A stretch of 34,701 bases of DNA from assembly GCA_029262955.1 (NCBI GenBank), contig JAJCYL010000173.1, positions 1 to 34,701 of the forward strand, given 5' to 3'. Under the pieces are notes generated by a model. The model was not told the origin of the DNA. It searched no databases and saw nothing but the letters and a program-made list of their open reading frames with translations. This document shows, one piece after another, positions 8,518 to 14,695 of this stretch; positions within the stretch are counted from its first letter, which is position 1; every line of letters begins with the position of its first letter. The position numbers and the translations under genes were made by a program. Source of the stretch: Cytophagales bacterium. GTDB lineage: Bacteria > Bacteroidota > Bacteroidia > Cytophagales > Cyclobacteriaceae.

Positions 8518-8598
8518 ATGAAGCGATTAGAAGACAAAGTAGCAATTGTTACAGGTGGTTCAGAACTGGTTATTGATGGTGGCTATATAGCCCGTTAG
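8518..8598 (+). pseudogene. Short-chain dehydrogenase relic: both ends joined in frame
   Basis: The open frame encodes only 26 residues: MKRLEDKVAIVTGG followed by SELVIDGGYIAR. The first part is the start of a classical SDR, up to the Gly-rich NAD(P) motif. The second is the standard SDR C-terminus (ELVIDGG followed by a Tyr/Thr and Ala). The roughly 220 residues expected between them are missing, and the join is in frame. A promoter lies upstream and a terminator downstream, so the unit may still be transcribed. It is almost certainly a deletion relic, although a retained micropeptide cannot be excluded. Confidence 0.82.
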
Positions 8599-8616
8599 TA
8601 AATACAGAATAATAAA

Positions 8617-8651
8617 AGAGAGAAATGTTTTCGCACTTCTCTCTCCTTTTT
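8617..8651 (+). terminator. Rho-independent-type terminator after the SDR relic
   Basis: AGAGAGAA (8617-8624) pairs with TTCTCTCT (8637-8644) and is followed by CCTTTTT. It ends the SDR-relic transcript and lies tail-to-tail with the histidine kinase gene. Confidence 0.65.
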
Positions 8652-8705
8652 AGTTCACGAGGATACTGAGGGTCATTATTAAGGAGGGAAAACTATCTGA
8701 GGCTA

Positions 8706-10331
8706 TCAAACCTCTACGGGTAGATCAATTTTGATGGTAGTCCCTTTTTCACAGCTGCTTACAAATCCTATTTTTCCCTTCATTAGTTCAACGTACCGTT
8801 TTACAATATTTAATCCCAGGCCGGTGCCTTGAATATTATGTGTATTAGAAGCTCTAAAAAAAGGACTGAACATGTTCTTTTGATCCTCTTCCGGGATCCC
8901 AATCCCCTGGTCTTCAATGTCGATGTATAATCGCGACTTCTTGAAAGACACCTTGATAGCAATTGGCTTGTTTTCCGGTGAGTATTTAATGGCGTTTGAA
9001 GTCACGTTAATGAGAATATTCCTAAGCAGTTTTTTATCGATTACTACCGCTTTAGCTGAATCTTCACAGGTATAATCCAAAGTCTGTCCAGGTTTTAATA
9101 TCTCAATCAATGACTCAACTACTTCCTCCACCAATTCTATCGCATCAAATTCCTCAGGATGACACTCAATCCTTCCTTCGTCGAGTTTATCTACAGATAG
9201 GAAGTCTTCCAGAATACCGTTCATATGGGTCACCGAGGTCTTGATTCTTTTCACATGTTTTAACCTTTTCTCATTCTCTTCGTATCCCGGATATTTGGTT
9301 ATCAATGATGCTGATGAAAGAATGGTGCTTAGGGGCGTTCTGAATTCATGTGAAGCCAACGAAACAAACTTTGATTTGAGTTCATTCAGATCCTTTTCTT
9401 TCGATAGTGACTCCTTCAACTCATCTTGTGACCTTTTCAGCCGCTTAACTGCCTTATTTAATTCTTTCGTTCGAAGACCCACTTCTTTTTCAAGCCCTGC
9501 TGAATAGTGTTCCAATTTTTTCCGACTCTCCCTTAAGTCCCCCATTATTTTATTCTTCTCTGTCAAGTCAGTGCCAGAAATGAGGGTTCCAACTATTTGC
9601 CCATCACTATCACGAAGTATTGTGTTTTGCCAATGAATCGACTTCTCTTCTCCGCTTTTTGTCAAGACCAAATTGTCAAACCTTTGGTACTTATTGGAGT
9701 CTTCAATGATCGATTTAAAAACCTCTTCTATATGCGGTTTATCTTCTTCCTTGATGAAATAGTCAAACCATTTCGTACCAATTAGTTCTTTTTCTGAAAA
9801 TCCCAATATCTCGCATCCCTTCTGGTTAATTTCAATAATTTCTCCTTGACCATTAAGAACCAGCAGCATCACCTCAGCAGCATCAAAATACAGCCGGGCC
9901 ATTTCCTTTTCCTCGGTCAGTTTTTTTTCTATCACTTTTCTCTTCGAGATGTCCGTAATAAATGTTACGACAAAGTCATTGATATCGCCCCTCATTGGGC
10001 TGAGACTTATTTCAACCGGAAATATGGCTCCGTCTTTTCTCAAACCATTTAAATCTCGCCCCTCTCCCATTTTACGTGGTGTAGGGTTCTCAAAATACTT
10101 TTGACGGTACGCACTATGTTTCTCCGGATCTCCAAAAGGAACAAGACGTTCTATCCATAATCCTGACAGCTCATCTTCCTTGTATCCAAACATTTCTTCT
10201 GCTGACTGATTAGCTATAAGGATTTCACCATTGGAATTGACCAAAAGAACTCCTTCAACCAGTGAGTTGAAAAATTTGTGAAACGAGTCTTCATTCACAA
10301 AAGGCAATCCGCTACTGGACACATCTTTCAT
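8706..10331 (-). CDS. Orphan hybrid-free sensor histidine kinase, PAS-PAS-HisKA-HATPase
   Basis: The 541-residue protein has no membrane segment or signal peptide, so it senses a cytoplasmic signal. PAS1 spans about 15-130 and PAS2 about 142-260, followed by a coiled coil (265-325). HisKA carries the phosphorylated His328 in LASHEFRTPLS. The HATPase domain has an N-box (N446 in NVTSNAIKYSP), G1 (DQGIGIP, 475-480) and G2 (GTGLGL, 502-507). In PAS1 the spacing of H72, the later GxGR (G89-R92) and RKDGxxFP matches the haem PAS of FixL without gaps, which suggests but does not prove an oxygen or redox sensor. No response regulator gene is in the window. Confidence 0.92.
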   Translation of the reverse strand: MKDVSSSGLPFVNEDSFHKFFNSLVEGVLLVNSNGEILIANQSAEEMFGYKEDELSGLWIERLVPFGDPEKHSAYRQKYFENPTPRKMGEGRDLNGLRKDGAIFPVEISLSPMRGDINDFVVTFITDISKRKVIEKKLTEEKEMARLYFDAAEVMLLVLNGQGEIIEINQKGCEILGFSEKELIGTKWFDYFIKEEDKPHIEEVFKSIIEDSNKYQRFDNLVLTKSGEEKSIHWQNTILRDSDGQIVGTLISGTDLTEKNKIMGDLRESRKKLEHYSAGLEKEVGLRTKELNKAVKRLKRSQDELKESLSKEKDLNELKSKFVSLASHEFRTPLSTILSSASLITKYPGYEENEKRLKHVKRIKTSVTHMNGILEDFLSVDKLDEGRIECHPEEFDAIELVEEVVESLIEILKPGQTLDYTCEDSAKAVVIDKKLLRNILINVTSNAIKYSPENKPIAIKVSFKKSRLYIDIEDQGIGIPEEDQKNMFSPFFRASNTHNIQGTGLGLNIVKRYVELMKGKIGFVSSCEKGTTIKIDLPVEV

Positions 10332-10513
10332 AGATAGTCTACTTTGAGGCGAAAGTATTTATCTCAACTAGTCGGTGGAGAAGAAGTTTTTCGACCAATA
10401 TTAAAGATAATGTTCTCAATTCAGAAAATCAATAAGATTCGACGTCAATCAATTATATGCTATATAAGGATTGATAATTAGGTAAGTAAGTGCTGTAAAA
10501 AAGAGGAAAGCTG
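10332..10513. other. Upstream region of the histidine kinase
   Basis: This AT-rich stretch should carry the kinase promoter on the minus strand. I find no exact Bacteroidota -7 element and no coding sequence in it. The rest of the gap up to the antiporter gene is taken by the peptide tail at 10514-10654. Confidence 0.4.
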
Positions 10514-10654
10514 TTACTTTGTGTTGTACTTTATATCCACGACACGAAACTTACCGTAAACAAATTTCCCATCCGGATAATCAAATATGGCCTCACCATA
10601 TGACCCGAGGTTTAATTCTCCCAGGCCTGGAAACTTTTCGGTTAATTCCAATTT
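10514..10654 (-). pseudogene. Unassigned protein C-terminal tail downstream of the antiporter
   Basis: After the antiporter stop, the minus strand has a 46-codon open frame with protein-like composition: LELTEKFPGLGELNLGSYGE, then AIFDYPDGKFVYGKFRVVDI, then KYNTK and a stop. It lacks an ATG (only a TTG near its start) and is preceded by an in-frame TGA. I read it as the C-terminal remnant of a lost gene of unknown family, like other relics nearby. A short real gene with a TTG start is the alternative. Confidence 0.4.
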
Positions 10655-10680
10655 TCACCGTAATAGCATTTGAGTTTTTA

Positions 10681-11898
10681 CTATTCTCTAACCTCTCGAG
10701 CTCGCTTTATTGCCCATTTTGAGGTTAGGGGTCCAATAAATTCGTGAATTAGAGTTGCCCCCATTATAGTTCCAATTAGCAGGTCAGAAATAACTGAGAA
10801 ATTGGGATCTTTCTGGATCACTAGTGCCAATCCCAGCACGATTCCACCTTGTGGGATCAATCCTGCGAAAGCATATTTGCTAACGGAGGAAGGCATTTTT
10901 GAAATCTTTGCTCCTAGAAAGGTGCCTAAATATTTACCGGCTAATCTCAATAGAATAAATAACAAAATTAATCCTCCCGCCTCTCCAAGAGATTTCCACT
11001 TGAGGTGCATTGCGCCAAGCACGAAGAAAAATATGAAAACTAACTCCTCGGTGTACCTTTCTGTTAAGCCAATAACCTTATCCTTATTGCCATTGAAATT
11101 GGTAACAATAATGCCGAAAGTCAAGGTAGAAAAGAGTTCATCAAAACCAAGCAGAACACTAGCCCCAAAAGCTGCGGCCAAAAAACCTAAAACCAGTACT
11201 ATAATTTGACCCTCTTCCCTGATTTCCAGGGCATTGGTTAATTTGTTAAAGATCCAACCGAGAAGAATGCCTATCATTAAGGCCCCAATAATTATGGTTG
11301 CTGTTTTATAAATCACTTCAAGTATTGGTGTTGCTGTTTTACCAATAAATGATGTAGCGACAGCAAAAGACAAACTAAATAGTAACAAGGTAAATGCATC
11401 GTCAAGAGCTGCAGCACCCATTATCGTTTCGGATACAATTCCTCTAGCCTTATACTGATGCATGACAGCAAGAGTGGCCGAAGGGTCAGTGGGTGCTGCC
11501 AGGGAAGCAATCAAGATGCTAAAAGGAATGGATAGACCCAGGATGTCGTAGCCTGCCATGTCTATAAAAATAGGAGAGAGAAAAAGAAAACCAATCAATA
11601 CAATAAGAAATGCGCCCAATGCTTCCAAAGATGAGACAGCAATTATAGCCTTCCCATGAGCTTTCAATTTCTCCATTGATAGTGTACAACCAACTTCAAA
11701 TGTTATAAATGCAAGACACAAATCTGTAATGGGTTCTGTAATGCTGGGAAAGTCCGATGCCACAAACGAGTTGATTTCAGGACTGAGAAGAAGACCCATC
11801 AAAAAATAGCCGGTAACTTTTGGCACCCCTAGTTTTACAGCCAGATAGCCAGCACTGTAACCACCGAGGAGGATTAGTCCAACTAAGAATATCATCAT
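10681..11898 (-). CDS. Cation:proton antiporter, membrane domain only
   Basis: The 405-residue protein consists almost wholly of hydrophobic segments (about 11-13). Key family motifs are AAPTDPSATLAVMHQYKARG, with the conserved membrane Asp, and GAAALDDAFTLLLFSL, the Asp-Asp helix found in CPA-type Na+/H+ or K+/H+ exchangers. No C-terminal TrkA-N/RCK or universal-stress domain is attached. It probably exchanges Na+ or K+ for protons across the inner membrane for pH or salt homeostasis. A UspA relic lies immediately upstream on the same strand, a pairing often seen for these antiporters. Confidence 0.88.
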   Translation of the reverse strand: MMIFLVGLILLGGYSAGYLAVKLGVPKVTGYFLMGLLLSPEINSFVASDFPSITEPITDLCLAFITFEVGCTLSMEKLKAHGKAIIAVSSLEALGAFLIVLIGFLFLSPIFIDMAGYDILGLSIPFSILIASLAAPTDPSATLAVMHQYKARGIVSETIMGAAALDDAFTLLLFSLSFAVATSFIGKTATPILEVIYKTATIIIGALMIGILLGWIFNKLTNALEIREEGQIIVLVLGFLAAAFGASVLLGFDELFSTLTFGIIVTNFNGNKDKVIGLTERYTEELVFIFFFVLGAMHLKWKSLGEAGGLILLFILLRLAGKYLGTFLGAKISKMPSSVSKYAFAGLIPQGGIVLGLALVIQKDPNFSVISDLLIGTIMGATLIHEFIGPLTSKWAIKRAREVRE

Positions 11899-11934
11899 AA
11901 TGTCAAAACCTCTTTGTAGGTAACAAGTATTCGG

Positions 11935-12035
11935 TTACTCAATAACCCTGATAGGAAATAATCCCATAGCATACTGGAGGGCATTTTTAGAGCAGCCAGA
12001 AAAATCAACGGGAACAAGAATTTCTTTTGTCTCAT
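11935..12035 (-). pseudogene. Universal stress protein (UspA) relic
   Basis: On the minus strand, codons from 12027 to the stop at 11935 read KEILVPVDFSGCSKNALQYA followed by MGLFPIRVIE. KEILVPVDFS-CSKNAL-YA is the unmistakable start of a UspA domain. The likely ATG at 12035 is in another frame, so there is a frameshift near the start. The body of about 140-280 residues is missing. The final PIRVIE could be what remains of the usual Usp C-terminal strand (PVLVI-like), so this may again be two gene ends joined by deletion; that last point is inference. Confidence 0.75.
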
Positions 12036-12065
12036 AATTTTTAGTTTGGTGGATTGAAATTATGA

Positions 12066-12087
12066 CCGGGAGTCAAAGTCCTCCCGG
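12066..12087 (-). terminator. Stem-loop after hsp20
   Basis: CCGGGAG (12066-12072) and CTCCCGG (12081-12087) form a perfect seven-pair GC-rich stem with an eight-base loop. It lies 36 bases past the hsp20 stop. The bases that follow on the minus strand are T-rich but not a clean T-run, so it may terminate transcription or stabilise the message end. Confidence 0.5.
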
Positions 12088-12123
12088 CCAATTACCTGCC
12101 AGAGTTTTGAAGAAACCTTTCAA

Positions 12124-12558
12124 TTAAGAAATCTTGATTTCTTTTTTCGGTAATCTATTGGTTTCTTCCCGTTTTGGAAGCTCCAGTCTCAAAACACCTT
12201 CTTTATATGTGGCTTTAACTTTATCCGGGTTAACACTTTCTGGAAGCATGAATGACCTGGAAAAAGAATTGTAGCTATACTCCTTGCGAGTGTAACCATT
12301 CTCTTTACCCTCACTTTCCTCCTTCTTTTCAGAGCTAACACAGAGATTGCCATTCTCTACATCGATGCGAAAGTCCTTTTTCTCCATACCAGGGGCGGCC
12401 ATTTCAATAACGAACTCATCGTCTTTTTCCTGAATATTAGCTGCAGGTATTTTGGTGACCCAACCATTAGTATCTAATAGTCGGTCATCATCGAAGAAAT
12501 CTGAAAACAACGCTGGCATTTTAGGGAATAACCCTGGTGATCTTACTAAGAGTGACAT
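12124..12558 (-). CDS. Small heat-shock protein, Hsp20/alpha-crystallin family
   Basis: The 144-residue product is an ATP-independent holdase that binds unfolding proteins. The alpha-crystallin domain covers about 38-130 (IPAANIQEKDDEFVIEMAAP to GVLRLELPKRE). The C-terminal IxI-type anchor is in KEIKIS. An unusually strong Shine-Dalgarno (AAGGAGG) sits about eight bases before the ATG, which is rare in Bacteroidota and fits high expression under stress. It stands alone, followed by a stem-loop. The gap upstream holds an adenylate kinase relic. Confidence 0.93.
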   Translation of the reverse strand: MSLLVRSPGLFPKMPALFSDFFDDDRLLDTNGWVTKIPAANIQEKDDEFVIEMAAPGMEKKDFRIDVENGNLCVSSEKKEESEGKENGYTRKEYSYNSFSRSFMLPESVNPDKVKATYKEGVLRLELPKREETNRLPKKEIKIS

Positions 12559-12600
12559 AATTCCTCCTTTTTTAAGTTATTAAACAATTGATTTCAAGCT

Positions 12601-12895
12601 TCAATTTATTGGGTCATTGTCTTCTCTGTTATGACGTCTCTCAAAGGCATTGCTGATCTTCATCAAAGTGGACGAACCTGAAGATAAGGAATGGTGTCTC
12701 CAGGTAGGGTTATGCCAAAGGAGATACTTAGCAAACCCACCCTTCTCATAGTAAAGAAGAAAGGTGAAAATTATAGTTTTTGGAAAGCCCTCCAGGATAT
12801 ATCCTCTTTCTAAGCAATCCGTTAACGATATCTCTAGGGGTTAATTCCCCCACAGCTATAATTTCATAATGGCTAAAGGTCAAGTTTAATAATGA
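12601..12895 (-). pseudogene. Adenylate kinase relic with internal deletion and frameshift
   Basis: Two overlapping minus-strand frames carry adenylate kinase pieces. Frame A (12895 to 12746) includes VGELTPRDIVNGLLRKR, matching the family segment G-LV-DE-V--L---R before the LID. Frame B (12840 to 12601) includes DCLERGYILEGFPKTI, matching the family motif GF(I/L)LDGFPRT. In a real kinase these follow each other about eight residues apart; here they lie in different frames, so some two dozen bases are lost. The P-loop and the C-terminal half are missing. The rest of frame B (YYEKGGFAKYLLWHNPTW to a stop at 12601) is open but unassigned. Confidence 0.72.
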
Positions 12896-12954
12896 CTATG
12901 GTCATAAATGAGGCGGGATAACATCACCAAATTGGCTTATTAAAGCTAAAGAAG

Positions 12955-13341
12955 ATGAGCTATTATATCAATAAATTAGTTACCGGAAATTTCGAGGATA
13001 TTGTACAAAAAGTTACCAAAGAACTGAAAAATGAAGGCTTTGGGGTATTAACCGAGGTCGATGTGGACAAGGTTCTCAAGCAAAAAATTGATGTCGATTT
13101 TCCTCGATACAAAATATTGGGTGCTTGCAATCCTGGCTATGCGCACCAGGCCTTACAAAATGAAAACAAGGTGGGAACAATGCTCCCGTGTAATGTAATA
13201 GTAAGACAAGCCTCAAATGAAGAAATTGAAGTAGCTGCTGTTGATCCCATTGCATCTATGCAGGCCATTGAAAATCCAACCTTATCGGGAATTGCTCATG
13301 AAGTAAAAGAGAAATTGTCAAATGTGATCAGCAATATTTAA
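12955..13341 (+). CDS. DUF302 family protein
   Basis: The 128-residue protein is a complete single DUF302 domain. Typical elements are GFGVLTEVDV near residue 30, FPRYKILGACNPGYAHQAL around 45-63 and MLPCNVIVRQ near 75. The Cys in GACNP is conserved in many relatives. The molecular role of DUF302 is not established; homologues often lie near sulfur-oxidation or respiratory genes, and a sulfide:quinone reductase cluster occurs about 5 kb away here. No signal peptide is visible, so it is probably cytoplasmic. The sigma-factor relic follows 17 bases after its stop. Confidence 0.88.
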   Translation: MSYYINKLVTGNFEDIVQKVTKELKNEGFGVLTEVDVDKVLKQKIDVDFPRYKILGACNPGYAHQALQNENKVGTMLPCNVIVRQASNEEIEVAAVDPIASMQAIENPTLSGIAHEVKEKLSNVISNI

Positions 13342-13358
13342 TACGGCATCAAACAATC

Positions 13359-13489
13359 ATGAAAGAATTCCAATTAACCAGCAAATCACCCGACGCGATT
13401 CCGATGCGTTGGATATGTATCTAAGTAATATATCCAAAGAACATTTACTAACAATTGATAATTCGGTTGTATCGCGTCTCAATAATTGA
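13359..13489 (+). pseudogene. RpoD-type sigma factor relic (N-terminal region 1.2)
   Basis: An ATG at 13359 starts MKEFQL. One frame over, the sequence continues INQQITRRDSDALDMYLSNI and then SKEHLLTIDNSVVSRLNN before a TGA at 13487-13489. This matches the start of Bacteroidota RpoD (pattern ITNRES-SLDKYLQEIGK-DLLT), so it is sigma-70 region 1.2 with a frameshift near the start. Regions 2 to 4 are gone. It lies between DUF302 and pfkB on the same strand. A second RpoD-like stress sigma factor may once have been part of this island; that is inference. Confidence 0.78.
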
Positions 13490-13511
13490 ATACTCCTTTA
13501 AATCATATCCA

Positions 13512-14456
13512 ATGGACATCATAACCCTCACAATTAATCCTGCTGTTGACAAAAGCTCCTCCGTTGATCATGTCGTACCAGAAAGGAAACTTCGGTGCGA
13601 GGTACCACAATTCGAACCGGGCGGTGGTGGTATTAACGTCTCACGGGCATTAAAAAAATTAGGGGCGGATTCTCTGGCAGTATTTTTTGGTGGGGGATCA
13701 ACAGGGGAAATGATCGAATCGCTATTACAGAAAGAAAAAGTCACTCATCGAAAGATCCCTATTAATGGTAATACGCGTGAAAACTTAGTTGTGGTTGACA
13801 AGTCAACTGGCAACCAATTCAGATTTGGGATGCCTGGACCAACGGTAACTAAAGAAGAGCAAAATAAGGCTCTGGGAATAATCAAAGATCTGATTACCTC
13901 AAAAACGAGGTTTCTGGTAATTAGTGGCAGCTTAAGCCCGGGAATGGCTGAAGATTATTTTGCTAGCTTGATAGGCTCACTTAAAAATCCTAACCTGAAG
14001 GTCATTTTGGATACATCAGGCACTCCATTATTAAAATCAATTGAGCAAGGTGTATACATGATAAAACCCAATCTAAGGGAGTTAAGCCAGATAGCTGGCC
14101 TGGAAACTATTACATGTGAAGATCAGCACAAGATAGCCGGTGACATTATCCAACAAGGCAAAGCTCAAGTAGTGGTGACTTCATTGGGAGCAAGAGGAGC
14201 TTTGTTGACCACAAAAGACATATGTCATCATATTGTTCCTCCTACAGTGCACCTCAAAAGTACTGTCGGAGCCGGCGACAGCATGGTAGCAGGAATACTC
14301 TATGGATTAAACGTCGGGATGGATATCCTCGATGCCGTTCGTTATGGTGTCGCCTCCGGAACAGCTGCTACCATGAATCCTGGAACAGCCTTGTGCAATA
14401 AAGAAGATGTCGAAAACATTTACCACTGGATTACCAGTCCGGTTCATACTACCTGA
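13512..14456 (+). CDS. pfkB: 6-phosphofructokinase, PfkB (ribokinase) family
   Basis: This enzyme phosphorylates fructose 6-phosphate to fructose 1,6-bisphosphate with ATP. The 314-residue chain matches E. coli Pfk-2 closely in its N-terminal signature: ITLTINPAVD, KLRCEVPQFEPGGGGINVSR (residues 26-45). The C-terminal PfkB signature STVGAGDSMVAG has the catalytic base Asp256. The KLRC and FEPGGGGIN sequence favours 6-phosphofructokinase over 1-phosphofructokinase or tagatose-6-phosphate kinase. I chose the ATG at 13512 because the in-frame TTG at 13455 lies inside the sigma-factor relic. PfkB enzymes accompany hypoxia and dormancy genes in other bacteria. Confidence 0.87.
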   Translation: MDIITLTINPAVDKSSSVDHVVPERKLRCEVPQFEPGGGGINVSRALKKLGADSLAVFFGGGSTGEMIESLLQKEKVTHRKIPINGNTRENLVVVDKSTGNQFRFGMPGPTVTKEEQNKALGIIKDLITSKTRFLVISGSLSPGMAEDYFASLIGSLKNPNLKVILDTSGTPLLKSIEQGVYMIKPNLRELSQIAGLETITCEDQHKIAGDIIQQGKAQVVVTSLGARGALLTTKDICHHIVPPTVHLKSTVGAGDSMVAGILYGLNVGMDILDAVRYGVASGTAATMNPGTALCNKEDVENIYHWITSPVHTT

Positions 14457-14515
14457 CTTGGTTAGCCTTCATATTAAACCCGCCTTATTCATTAGACTTC
14501 TATTGCATAGTCAGA

Positions 14516-14695
14516 TTACTTCAAAATCAGACACTTACCACTGTGTGGACTCGTCACCATTACGGTGACTATGCCTCCTGGTCTAAGTGCTGATTTCTTG
14601 CACTTTAACTTTTCATCACAAAACCAATGTTCTGAAGTGACTATTGCCTGGCCGACGACATGCCCATTAAAATCTACGATTCCACTCCCCCTATA
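14516..14695 (-). pseudogene. Unassigned protein C-terminal tail downstream of the HAD-ATPase fusion
   Basis: Starting within the last codons of the HAD-ATPase gene but in another frame, the minus strand is open for 59 codons. It reads GSGIVDFNGHVVGQAIVTSE, then HWFCDEKLKCKKSALRPGGI, then VTVMVTSPHSGKCLILK and a stop. The composition and spacing of glycines look like a small beta-barrel end of a real protein. There is no ATG at its head. I do not recognise the family; it is probably the remnant of a deleted gene whose front was removed up to the stop of the fusion gene. Confidence 0.45.

Noticed and set aside
10802..11209. 135-codon plus-strand frame opposite the antiporter
   Set aside because: Antisense shadow of membrane-helix codons, with no independent support.
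13455..13511. TTG-started extension of pfkB
   Set aside because: The extension overlaps the sigma-factor relic and has no counterpart in Pfk-2, which begins near the ATG at 13512.
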